Assembly: GCF_947507565.1 (NCBI RefSeq)
Contig: NC_089179.1
Location: forward strand, 434,001 to 498,000
Reading direction: 5' to 3'
DNA: 64,000 nucleotides
DNA from: Oscarella lobularis
Lineage: Eukaryota; Porifera; Homoscleromorpha; Homosclerophorida; Oscarellidae
Positions 1 through 10,337 of the stretch are shown here, piece after piece. The notes beneath the pieces were generated by a model, which was not told where the DNA came from, ran no database searches, and saw only the letters and a list, made by a program, of their open reading frames with translations. The translations under genes were made by a program, and so were the position numbers. Each line of letters begins with the position of its first letter. Positions within the stretch are counted from its first letter, which is position 1.

Positions 1-1
1 A

Positions 2-1213
2 CGACGACTGACCGAGTATTCGTTCGACGTGCAGCGCGATCTCCAACAACTCGAATGCGACGCACGTCAGCTCAAGGCGACTCTCGACGCCGAGCGCAAG
101 AGCCACGAAACGAAGCAGAATCGACTCAAGTCGTGCGCCAATGCGCTTCGCGACGAGAACGAGCGACTCCAGGAAGAATTAGCGAGTGTAAGTCATTTTC
201 CCGGGGAGGAGTACGTGCGCGGGCTGACAGCAGCGCGGGGGCGCGGTTTTCTTTGTTGCGCAGGTCGTCGACATGCAGAGACGCGATAAGGCGAGATTTC
301 AATGGCAAACGTTGGAATTGCAGCGCGCGGAGAAGGACGTCGACGAAATGCGTTCGGAATTGGAGACGCTGGAGAAAAATGTTTGTGATTGCGTGGGCGT
401 GGGAGTGCGAGGCATTTTGGAGGTGGTTCTCTTTAGAATGCGGATCTCCTTGAAGCCAAGTTGGCATTGGAGGAGGACTTAAGTGCGTGCGACGACGAAC
501 GCGATCGATTCTCTCGACGCGTTAAAGAGTTAGAGTCCCAGGTGGTCGAAGGTGGAGAGGAACGAGATGAGCATAGAGCTAAGGTGGCAGCATCGACGTC
601 ATTTTTCAATTGTAATAATTATTTGCTTCTGTAGATTTTGGCTCTCACTGTCGAGCTCAACGAGACTCGGCAAATGCGGAAGGAGTTGAATGAGAAGCTC
701 GACGAACAGATTCTTCAGGTTTGAATGACGGTCGGGTTTTAGTTATTTTTCTTTATGATTTTTTTGCGCTTAGAATTCGCTTTCCAAACTGGATTGCATT
801 GACGGATCTCTCAAGGCCGAAATAGAGCTGAGCTCCCTAGACGATAATGATGCGGCTCTGAGAGAGGAGAGGGACAGACTTAAAGAAACGTTGGTTCTTT
901 GTCATCAGGCACTGTAATACCTTACGTTTTATTTTAGAAATTTAACTCTGCAGAGTGAATTGGAGAATCTTGGGCAGGAAGTGAAGCAGATGGAATCTCA
1001 GTTATTAGTTGTAGTACAGCAGAAGCTTGACTTGACGCAACAGTTAGAAGCGTGGCAGGTCAGTTTTCAGATGGTTTGCACTAGCATTCTAGTTACCTTG
1101 ATTCATAGAATGATATGGCCTGTATGGTAAGAGAACAAGTGCGCAGACGACTTGACCAGCAATGTGGTCAAAAGAAAAGACGAAACTCCTCTGTCGGGAG
1201 AGAAAATCAATGA
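2..1213 (+). CDS. Coiled-coil protein, C-terminal part (5' end outside window)
   Basis: About eight short exons can be chained with matching phases: an open exon from the window edge to about 189, then segments starting near 264, 440, 635, 775, 939 and 1110, ending at a TGA at 1211-1213. The translation is almost entirely heptad-rich coiled coil (for example ENERLQEELAS and LNETRQMRKELNEKLDEQIL), followed by a short basic tail with QLEAWQ, VREQVRRRLDQQ and KKRRNSS. No catalytic domain is visible. The layout faintly resembles dynein-adaptor coiled coils of the BICD-like family, but that is from general resemblance only. The N-terminus is missing, so family and length cannot be judged. Introns are 45-75 bases with normal GT-AG ends. 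Confidence 0.6.
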
Positions 1214-1468
1214 AATCGCTACTGATGGTATGTAAGCCGTTTTTATTTCATGTATTTATATTGCCAATACTTTCCAAAAACTCTTGGAATTTTTAGAACG
1301 TTTAATCTAGTAGACTTGCACGCCTTTGCGTTGCCAGCTTTCCAAGTGTATCCGAGTAGGGTAAACGGCTTTTTGTCGTTCTTGCTCAAAAAGCCGGTCA
1401 TCCTATAACATACGGGCATGTCCTAAATTCAATAGTTTTTGTTGTCCTTCGCTAACGAGAGCTCAGAC

Positions 1469-1725
1469 GTCTCCTCACGTTCGTTTGTCGTCACGCCGAC
1501 AGTCCTATGGAAGGAGCTTGTTGTTGCTTTGCTGCCCGGTCTTCGCTCCGTTCTGGACCCCGGGAGAGGACCTCAGACGTCGGACTGAGTTTTACTCGTC
1601 TCCTCACGTTCGTTTGTCGTCGCTACGCCGACAGGCCTATGGAAGGAGCTTGTTGGCGCTCCACTTCTCGGTCTTCGCTCCGTTCTGGACCGCGGGACCT
1701 CAGACGTCGGACTGAATTTCACTCT
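1469..1725. repeat. Tandem duplication, two ~129-base units
   Basis: Unit 1 (about 1469-1597) and unit 2 (about 1598-1725) begin with the same GTCTCCTCACGTTCGTTTGTCG and share the blocks CCTATGGAAGGAGCTTGTTG, GGTCTTCGCTCCGTTCTGGACC and CCTCAGACGTCGGACTGA, with small indels and substitutions. The short open frames across it look incidental because they simply repeat with the DNA. No known element is recognised. Confidence 0.8.
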
Positions 1726-2560
1726 GCATCGCGTTCTTATTGAATAGGCTTCGTTGGATCGTCGTTGGATCTTGCAGTGAGTTTTGGTAGAAGGGACTGC
1801 TGACGTCTTTCCTTAGGTGCACGGCTTTGCATTTCAACTCTGAGCCAAGCGTATGAAGAGGCTCTGCCACAGATGGAGCTTGTCTCGATGCCGTGCTAAA
1901 ATCCCTTGGAATCACGGTGGCGACCTCCTTGTTTCTGGATGGTCGGCAAATCCACTCCCAAGGGCCTCCGAGGCCAAGGAGGTTAAAGAGGCTTTACCTC
2001 TGTAGCAGGGGCCGATAGAGTTGGCCTCCCCACTATGGTGAGACGCGGTGGGTCACAATAGCGGTCCCCTTGGATAACATGGGTGGCGGACTCATATCCG
2101 AGGACGCTTCACTCCCAAGGCCATCTCCGAGGCCAATTGAGGATAAAGAGGCCGTACCCCGTGCCCCGTGGGTAAACCGAGGCTCCGGGCTCTGTCCACC
2201 AGGGAGCGTGGGTGAATCGCTCCCCCGATTTGAAGACGCCGAGAGGATGATATTTTTTGTTTTGTGCAACTTCCGGTTTATTTCCGGGTTTATTCAATAA
2301 ATTTCGAACACGACTCACGCCTTCTTGTTTCGTCGCGGCCTACCTAACAACGCGCATGACTAACACACTCGCGTGCGTGCTGTTCCCATGCACCCATGCA
2401 CTACAACTATAACTCAGCCATTACAGCTAGTCATATTTTTCTTCCTCTGGAAAGCGCCGCATGATCCTTATCCTTATCCTTCACGTGGGAAACCAAAAGT
2501 GACTTCCGTGGCCGTACAAAATAAAATCCTTTCTTTTTCTTGGACAACCGAACGTTGGAA
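1726..2560. other. Gene-poor repetitive tract
   Basis: I see no convincing gene here. An imperfect internal direct repeat lies at about 1952-2000 and 2109-2160 (CACTCCCAAGG, CCGAGGCCAA, then TAAAGAGGC in both). An AATAAA lies near 2297 just after a T-rich stretch. Together with the tandem units upstream this resembles decayed mobile-element sequence. No terminal repeats, target-site duplication or protein remnant could be identified, so no class is assigned. Confidence 0.4.
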
Positions 2561-2574
2561 AGAAGACGCCATGG

Positions 2575-2765
2575 CTTCTCTTTTGGTACGTTCAAGGCTC
2601 TGCAGCATGTCTTTTCTGCAGAGCCGCTTTTTCGTTGGATATCCAACCATTCATTAAACAGGCCACAGATTGTACCTGCCAAATAAAAATATGATAGATA
2701 ATGCACGAGATTTGACTATGATTCACCTGATTGAAGATCTTGCCAGCGTACAGCATCGTCTGAAG
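2575..2765 (-). pseudogene. Fragment duplicated from TANGO2 (part of exon 3, intron, part of exon 4)
   Basis: On the minus strand this stretch mirrors bases about 5165-5310 of the intact TANGO2 gene. It holds the end of exon 3 (CAAGATCTTC then ATCAGGTGAATCATAGTC), a shortened intron ending TTGGCAG, and the start of exon 4. Exon 4 here reads GTICGLFNEWLDIQRKSGS where the intact gene reads GTCYGLCNEWLEHPTKKLL. No other TANGO2 exons lie nearby and the reading frame is not supported, so it is a non-functional partial copy. The shared intron shows DNA-level duplication rather than retrotransposition. It abuts the 3' end of MRPL18. Confidence 0.75.
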
Positions 2766-2821
2766 GCCGAGCTCGCCCCACCGCACCGAGCAGACCAAAA
2801 CCAACATTTCATTTCCGTCAC

Positions 2822-3584
2822 TCAAATTCCAAACATCTTGAGCGACCCCATGAACTGATTGGCCGGAGACGCGATTGACGACAGAATAACTTTGTCGTCC
2901 TCCGCTAGGCTACGCCGCCCACGCCGCCCACGCGCTTTGACAAAATGAAAATTGTCGCCGAACGTGGGGTCCGTCCGATGACGGATGGCGGACCTCGTAC
3001 GTGCCGTCGGGAATTTGGCGTTATTCTTTCCTCTCGTTCGTTCCCACCAGACACGGGTCAGATCGAACTCCTTTAGACGATGAGCGATCAAACGACCGAC
3101 GTTTGTCGCCGCGGCGACGTCGCTTGTCTTGTAGAAATGGCGCGCGAGGGCGCGCGAGCGTGTCGACGCTTCGGCGACGATTGTACCGCTTCGATGATTC
3201 ACTGTAGCCGTTGTGTGACGATTGCTTACGATTAGATTCAACCTAGAAGCACTGTCGCGATTAGAAAGGAGTCGATTTGTGCTCGTTTTCGACCTGTGGT
3301 AGTAGTCGCTCCTCGTTTTCTCCAGCGCGAAGCCGCGTTGCTTCGTTTCTAAAGCCGTTTGTTCGAGATTGCAAGGATTGCGCTTTTCGTGCTGTTGCTG
3401 GGCGAATCGGCGGCTGCAGAAGGACGAGAAGAGCGTCGTTCGACGCAACGTACGCCATTTTGAAATCAACTCTCTGAACACGTGCGAGCGAAAATGAAAG
3501 AACCGCGCCGTGCTTACTGTACTGTGTACTTGCCTTATACGAAGCGTAGATGTAGAGGGCTAAAGCTTCTTTTTTCTTCGCCAT
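2822..3584 (-). CDS. MRPL18: Mitochondrial large ribosomal subunit protein uL18m
   Basis: This is a component of the mitochondrial 54S/39S large ribosomal subunit; family members bind 5S-type RNA or its substitute. Exon 1 (3584 to about 3541) encodes MAKKKEALALYIYAS. A GT donor (GTATAAG) and an acceptor at 3474 restore the frame of the long exon 3473-2822. The long exon alone has no ATG in frame, which is why this start was chosen. Diagnostic matches are KRNPCNLEQTALETKQRGF (family: NRNPRNLE...RGW) and the uL18 core GTIVAEASTRSRALARHFYK followed by NVGRLIAHRLKE. The basic N-terminus fits a mitochondrial presequence. About 230 residues is longer than human (about 180), with a basic C-terminal extension (KARGRRGRR). 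It diverges from the next gene across a promoter with CCAAT boxes. Confidence 0.75.
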
Positions 3585-3649
3585 CTTGGCTGCGTCACGA
3601 GCGTGAAGCGTGATTTCTATAAAATGCTGACAGGGCTGCTGACAGGGCT

Positions 3650-3750
3650 TTTCTCAAACCGGTAATGAAACCGGTTTTGTTTGGCGCCTGTATTTTTTCG
3701 GACCAATCAGAGCGCTGGATTAGCCCCACGTGACTCCGACGAACCAATGA
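3650..3750. promoter_or_regulatory. Bidirectional promoter with CCAAT boxes and CACGTG
   Basis: Between MRPL18 (minus) and the plus-strand gene downstream lie two CCAAT boxes (CCAATCAG at 3703, CCAATGAG at 3744) and a CACGTGAC palindrome at 3727. This layout is common for TATA-less divergent housekeeping promoters. The second CCAAT overlaps the first candidate ATG (3747), so that ATG may be upstream of transcription. Confidence 0.5.
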
Positions 3751-4568
3751 GCGCGGTGGGCGGAGCTACACGGTTCAAAAGCGAAGAGCACACCGATTCT
3801 CCTTCAGTTGCGGCCGAGGGTGGATGCGTCGCGGAGCAATCTGCGTCTCGTTCTTGACGGACTGGCTCGGGAGCTTTGGCAAAAGGCAAGTCTGGGTCGT
3901 TGGATCAGCGTGGCCCACGGTTTATCCGTGCCGGAGCCTGTAGGCAGGGCGAAGGGGGGCTTCGGCCTCGGTACACGCACTGAGCATAAAGATCGCCAAT
4001 GTCTTATTGTGCCAATAAGCACGACCACGCGCTAGGCTGAGTGTGGTACGGCTTAGAGGGGGTGTTCATTACGGTCTGGTTGCCGGCACTTTTCTCACCC
4101 GGCGGCACGATTAGACGGAGGATGATCTGGCTCAGGTGAATTCGACTCGGCATTGCACTGTCTTTCCTGTCGACTCCTACAAACAGAAGTCGGCCGTCTC
4201 CATCTCGCAAGCGCCGGTTCTTCTCAGCGGAAGACATACCGAAGCGTTTGGTACCACCGCGCCGGGGACTCGGTATCAGGGGCCGACTCTACATCCAGGC
4301 GGGTACTGATTGGGCTGGCCGAGGACGCCGCGACTCGCCCTAACTTTTTGGAACGGGTGGCCATTGCTTTGCGGTGGCTGCCTTGAGCTACGAAGCGTCC
4401 GAACCTCCCCGCGGTGTAGCTCGGGTAATGCTAATACGGACGCACAAAAAAGGTACGTAAAACGATTACTTGACAGCGAATGATCTTCTTTTTTTAGGTG
4501 TAAAGGCGTCGCTGACGAAAAAAAAAGATGGTGAATTCGAAGACTCGGACACCCTAGATGTGCAGTGA
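3747..4568 (+). CDS. Unrecognised small hydrophilic protein, multi-exon (tentative model)
   Basis: The 3' part is the firmest. An exon follows an AG at 4114 and reads TEDDLAQVNSTRHC through LLSGRHTEAFGTTAPG to LHPGG, with a GT donor at about 4303. The next exon starts after AG at 4386 and completes the split codon in phase (GYEASEPPRGVARVML...THKK). After a GTACGT donor at 4452 the last exon (4498-4568) reads GVKASLTKKKDGEFEDSDTL and ends at TGA. The 5' exon is uncertain: an ATG at 3747 opens MSAVGGATRFKSEEHTDSPS, but its splice partner is not clear. The product would be hydrophilic and acidic/basic mixed, with no domain I know. A polyadenylation-type AATAAA follows at about 4645. The alternative is a non-coding transcript. 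Confidence 0.35.
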
Positions 4569-4714
4569 AGCGTGAGCGAAAAGCATTGTAGAATTAACTG
4601 TGTTTATTTTAATAGAACTTTGATTTTATTGCGTGTTTATTTTAAATAAAATTTTTGATTTTTACTGGGTCCAAACGCACTGTCGTGCATCATCGTGTCA
4701 AACAAGGCTCTTCT

Positions 4715-5848
4715 TTACGAATGCGCGGCCTTCTCTTGTAATTCAAACTCGTGCCTACGAATCTTCCATTTGCACTCACCAATAACAATAGGTTCCTCCA
4801 GAGTTTTTTCAACAAAAGTAATATGACCGTTCTTCTCAACCAAGATCACGGTAGTGGTCCTACAACCACACAGAAAGGCATTCAAAGTCCGTTCAGAAAT
4901 CATCAAGAAGAAAGCTCACCTTGTCCCATAGGCACTCTCTGGTTCGCCCTTTCTCTGCACACCCTTGATAAATAACGAACTGCTCCATTGCCTCCACTCT
5001 TTAGGAAAGAAGGCAGGAAGAGCGGGAATTTTATCATCAGGAAAATGACTAGAGATGTTCTGTGTAAGGCTGGCCAGAAGAAAAAAGCTTTACCTGGTCT
5101 CATCCGCTGCCAAGGCAAGCATCTGTTCAATTAGCTCATCTTTTGGTGCGTTCTTTTGAATGAGGTTTTGTAGCCTGTCTTTTCCGTAGAGGAGCTTTTT
5201 CGTTGGATGTTCCAACCATTCATTGCACAGGCCATAGCATGTACCTGTGTCAAATAAATCAAAATTTGATTATGCATGAAATTTGACTATGATTCACCTG
5301 ATCGAAGATCTTGCACCTTCTCAACGTCCTTGCAATTCGTGCAGTATGCCATTTCAACAGGTTTTCCAAGACTAAATCAAATGCATTTACTATTGGTACC
5401 TAGATTTCGTGATGAAAAAAAAACAAAATACCGTAGATCAGCCAGAACCAAGTTAAATCCGCCATAGTCACTTCCTTTGGCGGACAATTCCGCTGCAAAT
5501 TGACTGGGAGACGAATCGCCTTCCAAGTATTCCGCAACCAGCGTGCCTCTGCTCAGCTCCGAAATCTTGAGATCGGTGCGTAAATTCGTCACCGCAGCAA
5601 AACGGCCCGTTTTCGTAATACCGAGCCACGTTCCTCCTTTCAGGACATCTTTTCCTACGTTAGAGAACTGGTCGGTTATTGTCTCTTTGCTTCACGAACT
5701 ACCGGGCACCCGCTAGAACGGTTTCTCCTTCCCAGAAGTGCGCTGGCACGGCGGGACGCGCGAAAAATTCGTCTCGATTTGCCAGCAAGACAAATCGATA
5801 CGGCGACGCCTGCTCCGTGTCGTCGACCCTCCAGAAAATAACACACAT
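4715..5848 (-). CDS. TANGO2: TANGO2 homologue (NRDE-type protein)
   Basis: TANGO2 is an NTN-hydrolase-like protein linked to haem/acyl-lipid handling and Golgi organisation; its exact biochemistry is debated. Six exons join in phase: 5848-5710, 5654 to about 5437, about 5375-5300, about 5260-5095, about 5070-4918 and about 4865-4715. The N-terminus MCVIFWRVDD...RFVLLANRDEFFARP carries the family NRDE motif and the invariant Cys2. Next come GGTWLGITKTGRFAAVTNLR, YGGFNLVLADL, GTCYGLCNEW and the C-terminal TTTVILVEKNGHITFVEK, all in family order. The length fits the usual ~275 residues. The start codon is 41 bases from the divergent RNPC3 start. A broken partial copy lies at 2575-2765. Confidence 0.9.
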
Positions 5849-5889
5849 TTGACGGGAGATAGAGTGAGGGAGCCCGGCTGTGGAAAAGC
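5849..5889. promoter_or_regulatory. 41-base divergent start-to-start spacer, TANGO2/RNPC3
   Basis: Only 41 bases separate the two start codons, so both 5' UTRs and the core promoter must overlap, or lie inside coding sequence. No TATA or CCAAT box is visible; the spacer is purine-rich on the plus strand. Confidence 0.6.
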
Positions 5890-7950
5890 ATGGCTGCGAA
5901 TATTTCTTCGAATTCGACGCTTCTCGTTCGACACTTACCAGCCGCGTTGACGCCAGACGAGAAGGAGGACTTTTTGAAATATTTCGGCGCTTCTCGAGTG
6001 ACCGTCATGCCGTCCAAAGGCGGACTGGTACGAGTTTTGCACGAGATCGTTCTCAAGGACTCGTCGAACGTATGGAATTTCTCTTCAGAAACACTGCGCA
6101 TTTGCAACGTTTGATAACGCCGCCGCAGCGAGCAAGGTTCGCGTCCTTTCGATCTGGTTTACTACCTTTATTGATGTGAGCATCTGTTCAGGCCTTGTCG
6201 AGACTCCACCAACTCGACGTTCTTGGCAGTCGACTCGTTGTCGAGCACTCGCGAAAGACGCACGATCGTCTCGTTGAACGAGAAGAGGGGAGACAGTGAG
6301 CCACGCCAATCAGAGTCTAAATTTTTGGAGATTTCTTTACTTGGTGGCCTTTAGAGGTTTTGTAGTGAAATGCAAGCATGAGGAAGCCAAGCCGGCTTCG
6401 TCTTCTTCACTCCCAAACGTTTCTACGACAGTCCAAAGAGAAGAAGCTGAACCGATTGCTCCTCAATTTGGGTACTGTACATTGCTCGTTTTTCTCTGAG
6501 ATTTTAATTTGATTTGAGTGCAGGATCAATTATTCCAAGCCAAGGAATCTTCACTATGCTTATCCGCCACCAACTGTCGACATTCTGCTAAATGTTATGC
6601 ACACGATGGCGTGCATCCCGAAGCTCTATGAACAAGTAGAGAAAGACAGATTTCTTATCACAGTAGATATACTAATAAAACCCTTTTCCTCGGAGGTGCT
6701 TCATTTGATGAATAAAATGAATCTTCCACCACCATTCGGTCCTCTCACAATCCCTCCACCGAACCTAGTAATAAGGAAAAAGTGCAGCAATGCCACCAAT
6801 GAGCGTCTCTGTGATATTTCTAGGGCCTGTTTCCGTCTCCTGCTGCCCCTGTCAACACCGTCCCAACAGAAAAGGCCAAGGACGATATGCTCGCTTCAGA
6901 CGAATCTGAAATGGAAGACGAAGCTGAAGCTGCATCGAAGGAATCAGCCTTACCCAAGCCTAGGTACAATAAAATTGGCAGCGATCTGTCTATCTGTCTT
7001 TACCTTCAAGAGCGAAACGAATTGTTCGCCTTTCCGCTGAATTGGCGCTGAGGCAACAGCTGCAGCCACCGGCTAAGAGACCTCGAACTAGCAGCGCATC
7101 GAATGCTCGAGACGTATTCGAAATCCCTTCCACGGCGAGAACTCCCCATTTGCATTAGCATGCAGCTAATTTCATATATAATTCTAGGTGAACAAAGCGC
7201 GTAATTTGCGCCTAGTTTTAGCTGCAACCCTCGAGGCGGCCCAATCCCGCTCAAACCCCTCGAGCGTCGAACAGGGATTCGGCTCGTTTGCTCCTCCTCT
7301 TGTAGCAAGAGTCGAGCAGACGGAAAACCCGGAAGACGATTTGTCTCAAATTGGAAAAATAACTGAAGCCGAATTAGCAGAGAACAGACTCCCCGCCGAC
7401 GGTACGTAACGTTCTCTAAAACACTTCAACTCTGCTACATGAAGTGTATCGCAGAATTCTCGCGACATTCTGCCTTTAAAAACTATTCACCCGGGGAGCC
7501 CACAGCGCGACTGTATGTGAAGAATTTATCCAAAAAAGCTACGGAGAAGGTAAGCATCCCCGGAGCACGCTATAAATCCTAATTCCTATATATAGAATTT
7601 AAAATACATATTTGCTCGATACGTTCAACTGGACTGTGAAGAAGACGTTTTCAGGTCTTGCACTACACTCTTATTATAATTTTTTCCTAACGAGTATTTT
7701 TAAGGTTTGACGTTCGATTAATGACTGAGGGTCGAATGAAAGGACAGGCGTTCGTCAATCTACCAAATGAGGAAGTAGCTAAGCAGGCAGTGAGAGAAAC
7801 AAACGGTTTCCTATTGCACGAGCGTCCTATGTGCGTTGTACGTATCCTATCTAGTGGCTACATGCTGACCTTTGTTGACGCGTTTTTTTCTAGCAATTTG
7901 CGCGATCAGCGAAGCTGAAGTCATCTAAGAAGACTGCAGAAAAAATATAG
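5890..7950 (+). CDS. RNPC3: U11/U12 snRNP 65K protein, two RRMs (minor spliceosome)
   Basis: RNPC3 bridges U11 and U12 snRNAs in recognition of U12-type introns. The first exon reads STLLVRHLPAALTPDEKEDF then KYFGA, the RRM1 start. RRM1 continues with KHCAFATFDNAAAASK and ALSRLHQLDVLGSRLVVEH. The central family blocks are NYSKPRNLHYAYPPPTVDIL and VLHLMNKMNLPPPFGPLT. The C-terminal RRM is in the last exons: RLYVKNLSKKATEK, LKYIFARYV, FDVRLMTEGRMKGQAFVNLP and NGFLLHERPM, ending QFARSAKLKSSKK and a TAG at 7948-7950. Introns are short GT-AG, and phases check across the first five exons. Its presence implies that the organism keeps a minor spliceosome. The gene ends 46 bases from the convergent protease gene. 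Confidence 0.92.
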
Positions 7951-7996
7951 CTGACTTTATACGATTAAGACGAAATAAAATTTTAATTTATTACCT

Positions 7997-10210
7997 TCAC
8001 TTCCAGTGGCTCTTGATCCAATTGCGATAGCTGGAAATGCGCGTATAGACGCCCGGGCCGTTGCCGCATCCAATACCCCAACTGACGATTCCAACGAGAT
8101 AGTAACGACCTGGTTTTCCGACCGGATTGCGTTTGTTGCGATCGTAGCAGACGAGCGGCCCGCCGCTATCTCCCCTGCACGCATCTTTTCGATCCGAGCC
8201 ACCGGCGCAGAGTTTACTATCCAATATTTCGACTTCTTCGCATCTCGATGACAAGCTTCTTAGAATGCTTTGGCAGTTGGTTGAATTGACGATTCCGAGC
8301 GACGCTTCCTGGAGCTTTGGCGAGCCGTACGAATTGTGCTGATCAGTCAAGCCCCATCCGCTGACTTTGCAGTTCTCCGTCGGGGTCCTCGAACTTCCGA
8401 GACAAACCGTTCCAATGCGACTAGTCGTGTAAACAGGTCGGTCAAGTTCGAGAACGGCGATGTCATTTATCGAAGGACAGTTTCTGCCAGACTCATACGC
8501 AAAATTAGGATGAGTGAAGATATTGGCGACGCCACGACACTCGACTCCCAACTCGTGCTTTTTCCCTCGATCTGTAAGACCGAGATGAACGTAAAGCCGC
8601 TCGGAGTCTATTAGATCTCCGTCGAAGTTAACGCAGTGAGCGGCGGTGAGCACGAAGCGCTTGTGCACCAAAACGCCGCCGCAGAAATTCTCGCCGTGAG
8701 GAGAGCCAATGACAACGTGCACGGTCCACGAGAAGTCTTCTATCGAGGCGTCCATCCCGTTGATGATTCTCTCGTTTCGGTTAAATCCTTTCACGTTGCA
8801 ATAGCACTTGGTGCACTCGCGCTCGCACGACGGCAACGAAGACGACGACGATTCTGACCAGACGCCGTTCAGCCGACAAACGTCTTTGCCGACGCCAGCC
8901 TTTGTTTGATTAAAATTGAGTCCACAGCCATATGTAATCTTGTCGCCCGTGTGAACGCCCGTCCTGTTGGTAATGACGACTCCTTCGGGGAGAGAACGGT
9001 GGAGACAATGGCTGCAATCCTCTGGAGTGGAGAAAGGCAATCAAACGAATCATTTATGTTGGGTTTTGTTCACTTACTCGCGCAAACGTCATCATCGTTT
9101 CTTTTAAATCCATCTCTGCACGTACAGGAAGCTTTGTTGCCCACTACGATGCACTTCTCGTGTACAGAACATTTCTTTTGCAAACAGGGATTCCCTACGT
9201 GTAGCAATGAACTCCTCCTGGGTAAAATAACTCCAGAAGAAAATTACTTACAAACGCATGATCTGTCTATCCTTTCGTATCCATCTTTGCAAGTGCACTC
9301 ATATTCGCCTCCCGCTTCCGTGCATATTTCCGTCGCGGGGCATTTCAACTTTTCACACGGATGCTCTATCGCAAAAGTTCCCCTCCATACATTCTGATAC
9401 CATATCAGTACGGAGACGTACTTTCTTCACACAATTCTCCTATATATCCTGATCGACATCGACATCGAAATCGATCGCCCACTATTGCACAGGCGCCTTT
9501 GTTGAGACAGGGATTCGGCTGACAGAGATCGCACGAAACTGTCGAGCACAAAATCATATATATGTACATACTGATTTTCTCTCCCAGTCTCACCTATCTT
9601 ATACTTCACCGCGAATCCGCTATACTGTCCTGTGGAGTCGGACCTGAAGTCGAGTCTCATGATAGATCCACTCGAAGTCAGATCGTCAGGTAGATCGGTT
9701 CCGCAGAATTCTCCCAAGAGCGTTTCCCCGTCGTAGACTCTGAGCCAGTCGTAGCACACGAAATCGGGGTTCTCGAGGGCGAAATGCGAGAAGCGCAGTC
9801 GAATTTTGCAACCAGCGTCGGCTCTGATCGTGTATTCGCAACGGCCGTTGGAAGGATACGTCTCCGGATGATTGGGCGACGAGATTCTTTTGCCGTTTAC
9901 TTGTAGGGTGCAGGTGCTTTGACGTCGCTCGCGAACGCCGCCGCCGCGCACCGTTAGAATCACTGAGAAGAAGCGATATGAGTGTTCTGTATCAGATACG
10001 AGACGTTTACCCACTGTAAAAGGCGGAAAACGAAAGAACGGTGATGGATAGTCGGCTAGAATGGAGAGAGAAAGCTCCTGCATCGCCGAGAGTTGCAATG
10101 CGACTCACCAGGGTTTCATCTTGATAGCGTTTGCTTAGGTAAACTTCGACGGGATATTTCGTGCGAGGAGGAACTCGGAGGGACCCCCGCCGCTTCCGCG
10201 TCCGCGTCAA
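7997..10210 (-). CDS. MASP/C1r-like secreted serine protease: CUB-EGF-CCP-trypsin
   Basis: Secreted, complement-type modular protease. From the N-terminus: a hydrophobic leader around 10100-9970 (exact start unresolved), a CUB domain (9960-9600; SSPNHPETYPSNGRCEYTI, DLTSSGSIMRLDFRSD), about three EGF modules in separate short exons (9593-9427, about 9400-9250, about 9200-9080), then one exon with a CCP/sushi module and the protease domain. The activation site is R/IINGMDA. The triad is complete: LTAAHC, NDIAVLEL, and DACRGDSGGPL, where the Asp six residues before the Ser predicts trypsin-like cleavage after Lys/Arg. It lies in tandem with a paralogue just downstream on the map. Family roles are complement or developmental proteolysis; the target here is unknown. 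Confidence 0.85.
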
Positions 10211-10337
10211 GTCAAAAAGAAAAGCGTCTTTTATGCGCTACATCTATCTGCTCCACGAACAATCTGATACACAGATCGACATTTGCTCTAAATCCACGCA
10301 TGCGCAATGCCTACACTTGGACGCGGGAAAATGATGA

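Noticed and set aside
1438-2340. Solo LTR
   Set aside because: A TGTT start, an AATAAA and a TAACA end can be picked out, but no target-site duplication flanks them and no internal element is present.
4338-4344. CCCTAAC resembling a telomerase RNA template in a GC-rich transcribed-looking region
   Set aside because: Only about 1.2 repeat units, too short for a template, and it falls in a predicted intron far from the promoter. No pseudoknot or H/ACA layout could be recognised.
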